Translations under genes and position numbers: made by a program
Notes under the pieces: generated by a model
Database searches by the model: none
What the model was told of the DNA's origin: nothing
What the model saw: the letters and a program-made list of their open reading frames with translations, nothing else
Shown here: piece after piece, positions 6,022 to 10,917 of the stretch
Layout: the number at the start of each line of letters is the position of its first letter
Position numbering within the stretch: the first letter of the stretch is position 1
Virus record (IMG/VR): IMGVR_UViG_3300044568_004338
Location: 1 to 22,967 of that record
Reading direction: 5' to 3' (one strand)
DNA: 22,967 nt
Origin: a virus

Positions 6022-6226
6022 TACAAAAATACATTCGCCCGCGAGGGTACACTTAGGTAAGTTAAGTCCGGCAATGCGGTTCGAGTCCGTTGAGTGTGTT
6101 TCTGTATGGTATGTAATGGCATATGAAAAGAATAATTACCTTTTCAGCGATGCGACCTTAAAGCTCCTGGTAGAACTTGAGCGTGGGCCAGGAAGGTACT
6201 CAACATTACATACTATAACAATTTTT
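6022..6226 (+). ncRNA. Two adjacent structured elements between tRNA-Lys and tRNA-Asp
   Basis: First element: CCATACA (6019-6025) can pair with TGTATGG (6103-6109), enclosing CCC-GCGA-GGG and a hairpin ACACTTA (6049-6055)/TGAGTGT (6091-6097). That hairpin contains a tRNA T-arm-like segment (GCGG-TTCGAGT-CCGT) but has no anticodon arm, so it may be a reduced tRNA or mimic. Second element: a perfect 10-bp stem GTATGTAATG/CATTACATAC (about 6109-6118 and 6204-6213) encloses two hairpins, GAAAAG/CTTTTC and TCCTGG/CCAGGA, giving a three-way junction. No coding signal is seen, and no known family is recognised. Confidence 0.4.
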
Positions 6227-6304
6227 GGTCTGTTAGAATAGTTGGCCTACTTCGCCTGCCTGTCACGTAGGAGATCACGGGTTCGAATCCCGTACAGACC
6301 GCCA
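6227..6304 (+). tRNA. tRNA-Asp(GTC)
   Basis: Acceptor stem GGTCTGT/ACAGACC with discriminator G, anticodon arm CCTGC-CTGTCAC-GTAGG, T-loop TTCGAAT and encoded CCA. Confidence 0.95.
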
Positions 6305-6312
6305 AAAATATG

Positions 6313-6341
6313 TTGACGACTAGTAAGAATGAATATATACT
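6313..6341 (+). promoter_or_regulatory. Sigma70-like promoter before tRNA-fMet
   Basis: TTGACG (6313-6318), a 17-base spacer, and TATACT (6336-6341). Each hexamer has one mismatch from consensus. The expected start is about 20 bases before the initiator tRNA, so it could drive a second tRNA transcript. Confidence 0.7.
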
Positions 6342-6366
6342 AGTTGTATTAGTTAGAAAGATCAAT

Positions 6367-6441
6367 CGCGGGGTGGGGAAGTGGAAACCCGTCGGGCTCA
6401 TAACCCGAAGATCGGCAGTTCGAATCTGTCCTCCGCAACCA
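6367..6441 (+). tRNA. Initiator tRNA-fMet(CAT)
   Basis: The first base C faces A at position 72, the mispair that marks bacterial initiator tRNAs. The anticodon stem has the run of three G-C pairs (GGG-CTCATAA-CCC). The sequence around CGTCGGGCTCATAACCCGAAG is that of a formylmethionine tRNA. CCA is encoded. The D-loop is slightly shorter than in typical bacterial copies. Confidence 0.94.
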
Positions 6442-6450
6442 AAGTTTTAA

Positions 6451-6526
6451 GCCGGTTTAGCTCAGCAGGTAGAGCAGCGCACTTGTAATGCGAAGGTCAA
6501 CAGTTCGATTCCGTTAACCGGCACCA
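6451..6526 (+). tRNA. tRNA-Thr(TGT)
   Basis: Acceptor stem GCCGGTT/AACCGGC, anticodon arm GCGCA-CTTGTAA-TGCGA, canonical D-arm TAGCTCAGCAGGTAGAGC, and encoded CCA. Confidence 0.96.
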
Positions 6527-6532
6527 GTTTAG

Positions 6533-6608
6533 GCTCCCATCGTCTAGAGGCCTAGGACACCCGCCTTTCACGCAGGTAACACGAGTTCGAATCTCGTTGG
6601 GAGTACCA
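6533..6608 (+). tRNA. tRNA-Glu(TTC)
   Basis: Acceptor stem GCTCCCA/TGGGAGT (first pair G-T), anticodon loop CTTTCAC, and T-arm ACGAG-TTCGAAT-CTCGT. There is one C-A mismatch in the anticodon stem. CCA is encoded. Confidence 0.94.
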
Positions 6609-6613
6609 AACAT

Positions 6614-6698
6614 GCCTCTGTGGCGGAATTGGTAGACGCACTGGATTTAGGTTCCAGCGCCGTAAGGCGTGAGAGTTCGAGTCTCTCCGGGGGCACCA
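6614..6698 (+). tRNA. tRNA-Leu(TAG)
   Basis: A class II tRNA with a long variable arm (GCGCCGTAAGGCGT). The acceptor stem is GCCTCTG/CGGGGGC, the anticodon arm CTGGA-TTTAGGT-TCCAG, and CCA is encoded. It is the only leucine tRNA in the island. Confidence 0.95.
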
Positions 6699-6701
6699 AA
6701 T

Positions 6702-6775
6702 GCGGGATTGGTGTAATGGCAGCACAAGAGTTTTCCAAACTTTTAGCGAGGGTTCGATCCCCTTATCCCGCTCCA
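6702..6775 (+). tRNA. tRNA-Gly(TCC)
   Basis: Acceptor stem GCGGGAT/ATCCCGC with discriminator T, anticodon loop TTTCCAA, T-loop TTCGATC, and encoded CCA. Confidence 0.94.
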
Positions 6776-6982
6776 AACACTAGGGTTACACTTTGTCTTT
6801 ATGAAAGTGGGTAGATTGCCAACACCATAACGGCACAGTGCATACGTTCTACTGCAAGGCTCACTATATGAGCGACTTGAGAAATACGTAGGGGTTTTAT
6901 TGTTTCGTACCAGATGGAAACAGTCGGACAGGGTAACTACTCAGTTTGGGGCCAGGTAGTGCTGGTAGCCAAACACCTATAC
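6776..6982 (+). ncRNA. Structured non-coding stretch between tRNA-Gly and tRNA-Ala
   Basis: Helices visible in 207 bases: CACTTT (6789-6794)/AAAGTG (6804-6809), GCTCA-CTATA-TGAGC near 6861-6875, TGTTTC (6901-6906)/GAAACA (6917-6922), and a two-part hairpin GTTTGG (6944-6949)/CCAAAC (6969-6974) enclosing CCAG/CTGG. No ribosome binding site and start pair supports a gene. It could be an independent small RNA, part of a larger scaffold or a spacer. Confidence 0.35.
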
Positions 6983-7058
6983 GGGGGTGTAGCTCAGTTG
7001 GGAGAGCGTCTGCTTTGCAAGCAGAATGTCGCAAGTTCGATCCTTGTCACCTCCACCA
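6983..7058 (+). tRNA. tRNA-Ala(TGC)
   Basis: The acceptor stem GGGGGTG/CACCTCC contains the G3-T70 pair that specifies alanine charging. The anticodon arm is TCTGC-TTTGCAA-GCAGA. CCA is encoded. Confidence 0.96.
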
Positions 7059-7064
7059 TATTAC

Positions 7065-7140
7065 ACGCGGTTAGCTCATTTGGTAGAGCACTTGCCTTAC
7101 AAGCAAGGGGTGGTTGGTTCAATCCCAACACTGCGTACCA
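7065..7140 (+). tRNA. tRNA-Val(TAC)
   Basis: Acceptor stem ACGCGGT/ACTGCGT, anticodon arm CTTGC-CTTACAA-GCAAG, T-loop TTCAATC, and encoded CCA. Confidence 0.95.
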
Positions 7141-7147
7141 GTTTTAT

Positions 7148-7223
7148 TCCGGTCAAGCAAACACGGTGTAGGCGGTGGACTGTTAATCCATGAAGGTTGG
7201 TTCGATTCCAACGACCGGAGCCA
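7148..7223 (+). tRNA. tRNA-Asn(GTT)
   Basis: Acceptor stem TCCGGTC/GACCGGA with discriminator G, anticodon arm GTGGA-CTGTTAA-TCCAT, T-arm GTTGG-TTCGATT-CCAAC, and encoded CCA. Confidence 0.95.
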
Positions 7224-7231
7224 TTTTAAAT

Positions 7232-7307
7232 GCTTCTTTAGCTCAATCGGGAGAGCAATGTGTTGATAACGCATAGGTACTTGGATCGAAACCAAGAAGA
7301 AGCACCA
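7232..7307 (+). tRNA. tRNA-Ile(GAT)
   Basis: Acceptor stem GCTTCTT/AAGAAGC, anticodon loop TTGATAA, and encoded CCA. The T-loop reads ATCGAAA, so position 54 is A instead of the nearly invariant T. Confidence 0.93.
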
Positions 7308-7341
7308 GTTAAGTTGTTCTTTTCAATCAAAGGTGAATACT

Positions 7342-7812
7342 ATGAAAAAACTAGACATCAATCAAGTGCGTGATTTTATTCAAGCACAAAGTCTAGAAAC
7401 AAAGATCTACATTGGTGGTGATAGCCGCAGATTTCGTCAAAACGGCCAATGGCATGCTGAATACACATTAGCCATTGTAGTACACATTGATGGGAACCAT
7501 GGTTGTAAGATCTTTGGTGAAAGCTCAACAGAAGTAGACTATGATCAAAAACGTAGCCGCCCGAGTATGCGTTTGATGAACGAAGTGTACAAAATTAGTG
7601 AACTATACTTAAAACTACACGAAGTCCTAGAAGATCGTGAAGTTGCGGTACACTTAGACATTAACCCAAACGAAATGTACGGTAGCTCATGTGTAGTACA
7701 ACAAGCTATTGGTTATATCCGTGGTACTTGTAACGTTATTCCAATGGTTAAACCAAACGCATGGGCTGCAAGTTATGCCGCAGATCGTTTAAAAGAAGTT
7801 ATAGCAGCATAG
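7342..7812 (+). CDS. RNase H-like protein of the DUF458/YkuK family
   Basis: A 156-residue protein resembling the YkuK-type RNase H-like fold. Visible blocks are YIGGDSRR with Asp27 at the first strand, a beta-hairpin run (WHAEYTLAIVVHID), HLDINPN with Asp106, and a C-terminal helix with Asp148 (YAADRLKEV). The acidic residues could bind metal as in RNase H nucleases, but the family's activity is not established here. The ATG at 7342 was chosen over the GTG at 7333 because AAAGG lies eight bases upstream of the ATG. The gene is wedged between tRNA-Ile and tRNA-Gln, six bases before the latter, suggesting co-transcription and perhaps a role in RNA handling (inference). Confidence 0.82.
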   Translation: MKKLDINQVRDFIQAQSLETKIYIGGDSRRFRQNGQWHAEYTLAIVVHIDGNHGCKIFGESSTEVDYDQKRSRPSMRLMNEVYKISELYLKLHEVLEDREVAVHLDINPNEMYGSSCVVQQAIGYIRGTCNVIPMVKPNAWAASYAADRLKEVIAA

Positions 7813-7818
7813 TTTTAT

Positions 7819-7893
7819 TGGGGTATGGTGTAATTGGCAACACAACACACTTTGACTGTGTCGTTTCAAGTTCGAGTCTTGATACCCCTGCCA
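7819..7893 (+). tRNA. tRNA-Gln(TTG)
   Basis: The acceptor TGGGGTA/TACCCCT has a T-T mismatch at the first pair; glutamine tRNAs normally have a weak T-A there. The anticodon arm is ACACA-CTTTGAC-TGTGT and CCA is encoded. Confidence 0.93.
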
Positions 7894-8145
7894 GTTTTGT
7901 TAGTGTGTGTACAGTAACCGATATGTGACTACAGTTTATACTTAATCCAACTGTAGTGTACCCGATGTCTGTAGCAATGTATCTTAGGATATGTCAGCAA
8001 GTGAATTAAGTGTAACTTGGTGGCTAACAAATTCAAACACAACCGAGAACGCCTCTTAACAATGCGCAACATCAAACGTGGATTTACACGTGACGCTATA
8101 GGACGCTATAGTCTACGGTCTTCCGGGAGGATAACTCCCAACTAT
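7894..8145 (+). ncRNA. Candidate pseudoknotted RNA between tRNA-Gln and tRNA-Trp
   Basis: A perfect 8-bp stem TTTGTTAG (7896-7903)/CTAACAAA (8024-8031) closes the element. Inside it, CTACAGTT (7929-7936)/AACTGTAG (7949-7956) forms a perfect hairpin. The loop segment ACTTAAT (7940-7946) is exactly complementary to ATTAAGT (8005-8011), still within the outer stem, which gives a loop-to-strand pseudoknot. TATC-TTAG-GATA forms another small hairpin near 7979. After the closing stem are a tandem 10-base repeat (GACGCTATAG twice, near 8092-8111) and a GGGAG/CTCCC hairpin. No gene is apparent. Confidence 0.5.
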
Positions 8146-8221
8146 TCCGGTGTAGTGTTAACGGCTAGCACGATGGTCTCCAAAACCACAAGACGCGGTT
8201 CGAATCCGTGCACCGGAGCCA
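8146..8221 (+). tRNA. tRNA-Trp(CCA)
   Basis: Acceptor stem TCCGGTG/CACCGGA with discriminator G. The anticodon loop is CTCCAAA and the T-loop TTCGAAT. CCA is encoded. The outermost anticodon-stem pair is an A-C mismatch. Confidence 0.93.
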
Positions 8222-8231
8222 AACAATCAAA

Positions 8232-8308
8232 GCACAAGTACCAGAGTGGCCTAATGGCGGGGACTGCAAATCCCTTGTTCGTCGGTTCAAATCCGACCTT
8301 GTGCTCCA
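8232..8308 (+). tRNA. tRNA-Cys(GCA)
   Basis: Acceptor stem GCACAAG/CTTGTGC with discriminator T, anticodon arm GGGGA-CTGCAAA-TCCCT, T-arm GTCGG-TTCAAAT-CCGAC, and encoded CCA. Confidence 0.94.
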
Positions 8309-8320
8309 AATGTTACTTAT

Positions 8321-8359
8321 CGCTAACATTTATAACATTTTGTCAGTCAAATGTTAGCG
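8321..8359. repeat. Perfect 11-bp inverted repeat between two tRNA genes
   Basis: CGCTAACATTT (8321-8331) and AAATGTTAGCG (8349-8359) are exact complements around a 17-base loop. No T-run follows, so it is not an ordinary terminator. In the transcript it would form a stable hairpin and could be a processing site between tRNA-Cys and the next tRNA. Confidence 0.75.
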
Positions 8360-8374
8360 AGAGTTAACACTAAC

Positions 8375-8449
8375 GGTAATGTAGCATAATGGAAGTGCAC
8401 CACCTTCATACGGTGTTCAGTGTTAGTTCGACTCTAACCATTACCACCA
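8375..8449 (+). tRNA. tRNA with CAT anticodon, probably elongator Met
   Basis: Acceptor stem GGTAATG/CATTACC, anticodon loop TTCATAC, T-arm GTTAG-TTCGACT-CTAAC, and encoded CCA. The sequence lacks initiator features. The other non-initiator CAT tRNA (10753-10827) resembles lysidine-type Ile, so this one is most likely elongator Met; Ile cannot be excluded. Confidence 0.9.
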
Positions 8450-8453
8450 ATAT

Positions 8454-8530
8454 CGGCCCGTAATTCAACTGGATAGAAAGCAAGTCTTCGAAACTTGAGG
8501 TTGGGAGTTCGAATCTCTCCGGGCCGGCCA
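8454..8530 (+). tRNA. tRNA-Arg(TCG)
   Basis: Acceptor stem CGGCCCG/CGGGCCG with discriminator G, anticodon arm CAAGT-CTTCGAA-ACTTG, T-loop TTCGAAT, and encoded CCA. Confidence 0.95.
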
Positions 8531-8536
8531 ATCAAT

Positions 8537-8611
8537 GCGGATATAGCGTAGTAGGAAACGCACGTGCTTGCCAAGCATGAGTCACGAGTTCGAATCTCGT
8601 TATCCGCTCCA
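8537..8611 (+). tRNA. tRNA-Gly(GCC)
   Basis: Acceptor stem GCGGATA/TATCCGC with discriminator T, anticodon arm CGTGC-TTGCCAA-GCATG, T-loop TTCGAAT, and encoded CCA. It is the second glycine tRNA of the island. Confidence 0.95.
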
Positions 8612-8613
8612 AT

Positions 8614-8690
8614 GGTGACCATAGTGTAAAGGTTTAGCACCCGACTCTGTGAAAGTCGTAGAATGGGATCGTTACCCATTGGTTACCCCA
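8614..8690 (+). tRNA. tRNA-His(GTG)
   Basis: The extra 5' G at -1 faces a C discriminator, the histidine-specific feature. The acceptor stem is GTGACCA/TGGTTAC and the anticodon arm CGACT-CTGTGAA-AGTCG. The T-loop is ATCGTTA, with A54 and T58 in place of T54 and A58. CCA is encoded. Confidence 0.94.
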
Positions 8691-8719
8691 TTGACATTTT
8701 GGTAAAAAGAATGTATAAT
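8691..8719 (+). promoter_or_regulatory. Consensus sigma70 promoter for the 8746-10067 operon
   Basis: TTGACA (8691-8696), a 17-base spacer, and TATAAT (8714-8719), both perfect. The -35 begins at the base after the CCA of tRNA-His. The leader to the first gene is about 20 bases. Confidence 0.92.
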
Positions 8720-8745
8720 ACTAATAATTAGAAAAGAGATATATC

Positions 8746-9042
8746 ATGAAGTGCGTTGAATGCAAATTTTGTGTGTTAGAAGATTATGGATATTCAAACT
8801 ATACAGTTGAGGGCACTAATGCTGACTGTTACTTAAACTTAAACCCAAAGTTTCCCGTTGATAACTGGTACGGTGAGGCAGAAGCACATAACTTTGCTAA
8901 AGAATGTTCACGATACTCAAAAGGTGAACCAGTTTCGCTTGATGTAGATCACGAAGAAGGACACTTTCTAAACTATGTGGATGATCCAGAACTACGTGAG
9001 ATGGTTGAAAAGGAATTAGTGTGGGAAACTTTAAGCACATAA
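8746..9042 (+). CDS. Unknown Cys-rich small protein
   Basis: A 98-residue acidic protein that opens with a tight cysteine cluster (MKCVECKFC: Cys3, Cys6, Cys9), followed by further cysteines near residue 28 and in KECSRYSKG. This suggests a small zinc-binding or metal site. No catalytic motif is recognised. It is the first gene of a four-gene operon with a consensus promoter. The ribosome binding site is the weak AGAGAT. Its stop overlaps the next ATG (TAATG), indicating coupled translation. Confidence 0.75.
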   Translation: MKCVECKFCVLEDYGYSNYTVEGTNADCYLNLNPKFPVDNWYGEAEAHNFAKECSRYSKGEPVSLDVDHEEGHFLNYVDDPELREMVEKELVWETLST

Positions 9043-9284
9043 TGACTGAAGAAGAACAATTAGCTTGGGATATACTTAGTACGCCTAACAATGCGGACTT
9101 TAAAGAGTATCGTAGGACGCATCGGATGACGTGGTTAACTAAAACACGCAAAGTTCTCTTAATCAAAGATATGGATACAGCGCATATTATAAGTTGTGTT
9201 AATATGTTGGAGAGATTAGAACAACAATATACATTAGCCTATGGTGGCCTAATAGATGAATTAAGAAAGCGAGGACAAGAATGA
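9042..9284 (+). CDS. Unknown small helical protein
   Basis: An 80-residue protein, charged and mostly helical in appearance (MTEEEQLAWDILSTPNN at the start). The ATG at 9042 was chosen because it overlaps the preceding TAA; a GTG 21 bases upstream is the alternative. It ends in an ATGA overlap with the next gene. No family is recognised. The tight coupling on both sides supports a real gene. Confidence 0.7.
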   Translation: MTEEEQLAWDILSTPNNADFKEYRRTHRMTWLTKTRKVLLIKDMDTAHIISCVNMLERLEQQYTLAYGGLIDELRKRGQE

Positions 9285-9667
9285 TGGACTTTACCATAGA
9301 CCCGGAATACCTAACCAGTGTAACTATACATGAAGAATGGAACACTTACACTAAAAACGGTCGTGAGCCAACAGTTGAAGAATTAATATTAATCTTACAA
9401 GGTAAGGGTAAATGTGGTACTACGAGTTCAGAAGACCACCCAGAGTTCGCTAAGTTGCGTGAGCAGTTAGGCGAGCTTGGATACATTAGGATTGAACGAG
9501 GTTGGTGGAATGGTGATAGAGTACTAAAGCCGTTTAGACTTAACGGACGTAAGTTTAAAGAGGGTGATCAGTTTAGCTGTGGAGCCGCAATGGGCAATCA
9601 TCTTAGGGTGCGTGCCAAATACCCAGAATATTATAAGGATGAATACGATGATGAAACCGTGGATTGA
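9281..9667 (+). CDS. Unknown protein, third gene of operon
   Basis: A 128-residue soluble protein. The start ATG overlaps the preceding TGA (ATGA), and a second ATG follows at 9284. A motif-like central part has paired aromatic residues (RGWWNGDRV) and the end is acidic (YYKDEYDDETVD). There is no membrane segment or signal peptide, and the family is not recognised. It overlaps the start of the phosphatase-like gene by 20 bases, so the two are probably co-translated. Confidence 0.7.
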   Translation: MMDFTIDPEYLTSVTIHEEWNTYTKNGREPTVEELILILQGKGKCGTTSSEDHPEFAKLREQLGELGYIRIERGWWNGDRVLKPFRLNGRKFKEGDQFSCGAAMGNHLRVRAKYPEYYKDEYDDETVD

Positions 9668-10067
9668 AAATATCAGTCTTGATGATGTACGTAAAGGATA
9701 TCATTACGACCCGGGTTTCAACAGTATGTTAATCCAGATCGTAGATCCCGGTACAGAATTCCCAACACCCAAATATGACTTCCGCACAGTGCGTCAGTTT
9801 TACTTTTTAGATGTAGAAGAAAGCGACAGCGAAAAGTTTTATTATGCAGCGGCAATTACCAACGCCGATGCTAAGGGGATTGCTGAAGCATTAAAAGAAG
9901 CATGGAAAGAACATATGAACGTAGTGGTACACTGTCATATGGGTGTAGCACGTAGCGGGGCAGTAGCCGAAGTTGGCCATATGATTGGGTTTAGGGACAC
10001 TGAAAAATTTCGTGTGCCGAACCTAATGGTAAAGCATAAGTTAATGCACTACTTGGATTTAGTTTAG
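9648..10067 (+). CDS. Protein tyrosine / dual-specificity phosphatase-like protein
   Basis: A 139-residue protein with the cysteine-phosphatase loop HCHMGVARS, in which His95, Cys96 and Arg102 match HC(x)5R, followed by Ser103. This loop binds phosphate and the Cys attacks the phosphoester. An upstream Asp in YFLDVEESD (Asp55) could be the general acid. The length suits a minimal dual-specificity or phage phosphatase. The ATG at 9648 was chosen because AAGGA lies eight bases upstream; longer starts would overlap the previous gene extensively. The substrate could be protein, nucleotide or RNA 5' phosphate. Its place between tRNA-His and tRNA-Phe makes an RNA-related role worth considering (inference). 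Confidence 0.82.
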   Translation: MMKPWIENISLDDVRKGYHYDPGFNSMLIQIVDPGTEFPTPKYDFRTVRQFYFLDVEESDSEKFYYAAAITNADAKGIAEALKEAWKEHMNVVVHCHMGVARSGAVAEVGHMIGFRDTEKFRVPNLMVKHKLMHYLDLV

Positions 10068-10070
10068 AAT

Positions 10071-10146
10071 GCTACCTTAGCTCATCTGGTAGAGCACCGG
10101 TCTGAAGAGCCGGGTGTACTTGGTTCAAGTCCAAGAGGTAGCACCA
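10071..10146 (+). tRNA. tRNA-Phe(GAA)
   Basis: Acceptor stem GCTACCT/AGGTAGC, anticodon arm CCGGT-CTGAAGA-GCCGG, T-loop TTCAAGT, and encoded CCA. Base 37 is G, where bacterial tRNA-Phe usually has A. It starts three bases after the stop of the phosphatase-like gene. Confidence 0.93.
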
Positions 10147-10500
10147 AAGAATTCTCTAATACCGGTAGGGTTTGAGGTAAGTAGCAGCCCGAGCGAAACG
10201 ATAGCCGTAAGGACTTTGTTAGCAGAAAACCTTAGGTCGTAGGACCGACAAGCTACTAGACTAGAAAGAGAATCTCAACTGCCAAACAGTTGACGACGAC
10301 TGCGGTTACTAGTCAAATTGGGAGAAAGCTGTAACTGTATATATTCGAGGTTAGGAGAGTACAGCAAACCGCCCAACTTACACAACACCAGACCTCAATC
10401 TCGTTAAGAGACAATTCTGGTTCCGCTGACGCGAAAAGAGGATGGGCTGCGCTCACGGGGTTTGTTAGGTTCCTGACACAAAAATACCTAACACTAACAT
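10147..10500 (+). ncRNA. Largest uninterrupted structured non-coding stretch, between tRNA-Phe and tRNA-Ser
   Basis: No gene is seen in 354 bases, but helices are dense. ATTCTCT (10151-10157)/AGAGAAT (10267-10273) encloses AGTAGC (10180-10185)/GCTACT (10252-10257). Then come CAACTG-CCAAA-CAGTTG (10276-10292) and GCGGTT (10302-10307)/AACCGC (10367-10372) interleaved with TTGG (10318-10321)/CCAA (10373-10376), which forms a pseudoknot around the CTGTA/TACAG hairpin (10335-10364). Next are ACCAGA (10387-10392)/TCTGGT (10416-10421) with inner TCTC/GAGA, and finally TGTTAGGT (10463-10470)/ACCTAACA (10486-10493). RNase P RNA was considered because of an AAACCGCC segment, but the other conserved blocks are absent. 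A large ornate phage RNA is the leading idea. Confidence 0.5.
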
Positions 10501-10588
10501 GGAAGTTACTGAGGTTGGCTCCTCACACAGTCTTGAAAACTGTAGTTACCAGGAATGGTAAATCGTTCGATGCGATTAACTTCCGCCA
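10501..10588 (+). tRNA. tRNA-Ser(TGA)
   Basis: A class II tRNA with acceptor GGAAGTT/AACTTCC and discriminator G. The anticodon arm is ACAGT-CTTGAAA-ACTGT. The long variable arm contains TTACC/GGTAA, and the T-arm is AATCG-TTCGATG-CGATT. CCA is encoded. Confidence 0.94.
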
Positions 10589-10593
10589 AATAC

Positions 10594-10622
10594 TTGACAT
10601 TATTGATAAACGGTGTTATAAT
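10594..10622 (+). promoter_or_regulatory. Consensus sigma70 promoter inside the tRNA island
   Basis: TTGACA (10594-10599), a 17-base spacer, and TATAAT (10617-10622). The following leader is almost the same as that of the promoter at 4898-4926. It should drive the last three tRNAs and possibly the downstream small gene. Confidence 0.92.
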
Positions 10623-10652
10623 AGTTTTATAGTAAGAAATTAATAAAGTTTT

Positions 10653-10742
10653 GGAGAGTTGGCCGAGTGGTCGAAGGCAGCGGCTTGCTAAGCCGTCCTC
10701 CCTGTAAAGGGAGCATAGGTTCGAATCCTATACTCTCCGCCA
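10653..10742 (+). tRNA. tRNA-Ser(GCT)
   Basis: A class II tRNA with acceptor GGAGAGT/ACTCTCC and discriminator G. The anticodon arm is GCGGC-TTGCTAA-GCCGT, the variable arm contains CTCCC/GGGAG, and CCA is encoded. It lies 30 bases downstream of a consensus promoter. Confidence 0.96.
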
Positions 10743-10752
10743 TATTTAAGTA

Positions 10753-10827
10753 GGGCCTTTAGCTCAGAGGAAGAGCGGACGACTCATAATCGTTAGGTCA
10801 GGGTATCGTAATCCCTAAGGCCCACCA
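10753..10827 (+). tRNA. tRNA with CAT anticodon, probably Ile (lysidine type)
   Basis: Acceptor stem GGGCCTT/AAGGCCC. The anticodon region ACGACTCATAATCGT closely resembles bacterial tRNA-Ile2, whose C34 is converted to lysidine by TilS to read ATA. The T-loop is ATCGTAA, again with A54 and T58. CCA is encoded. Confidence 0.88.
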
Positions 10828-10829
10828 AC

Positions 10830-10904
10830 CCGGTGTTAGTTAAATGGATATAACAGGGGATTTCTACTCCCTAGTTGGGGGTTCGATTCCCTCACGCCGG
10901 ACCA
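10830..10904 (+). tRNA. tRNA-Arg(TCT)
   Basis: Acceptor stem CCGGTGT/ACGCCGG, anticodon arm GGGGA-TTTCTAC-TCCCT, T-loop TTCGATT, and encoded CCA. It is the last tRNA of the island. Confidence 0.94.
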
Positions 10905-10917
10905 TAAAAGGATGACT

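Noticed and set aside
6049-6097. A 26th tRNA gene
   Set aside because: It has an acceptor-like pairing and a T-arm but no anticodon arm and no encoded CCA. It is kept only as part of a structured non-coding stretch.
5234-8367. Many medium ORFs on both strands across the tRNA island (for example 5400-5747, 6552-6776, 6620-6814, 8434-8679)
   Set aside because: They run through tRNA genes, and their apparent peptides (such as SNQR or TRDS-type segments) are translations of T-arm sequences. They lack ribosome binding sites.
10147-10500. RNase P RNA or tmRNA
   Set aside because: Only one short segment resembles RNase P. The other conserved P4-forming blocks are missing, and there is no tmRNA tag frame or tmRNA acceptor end.
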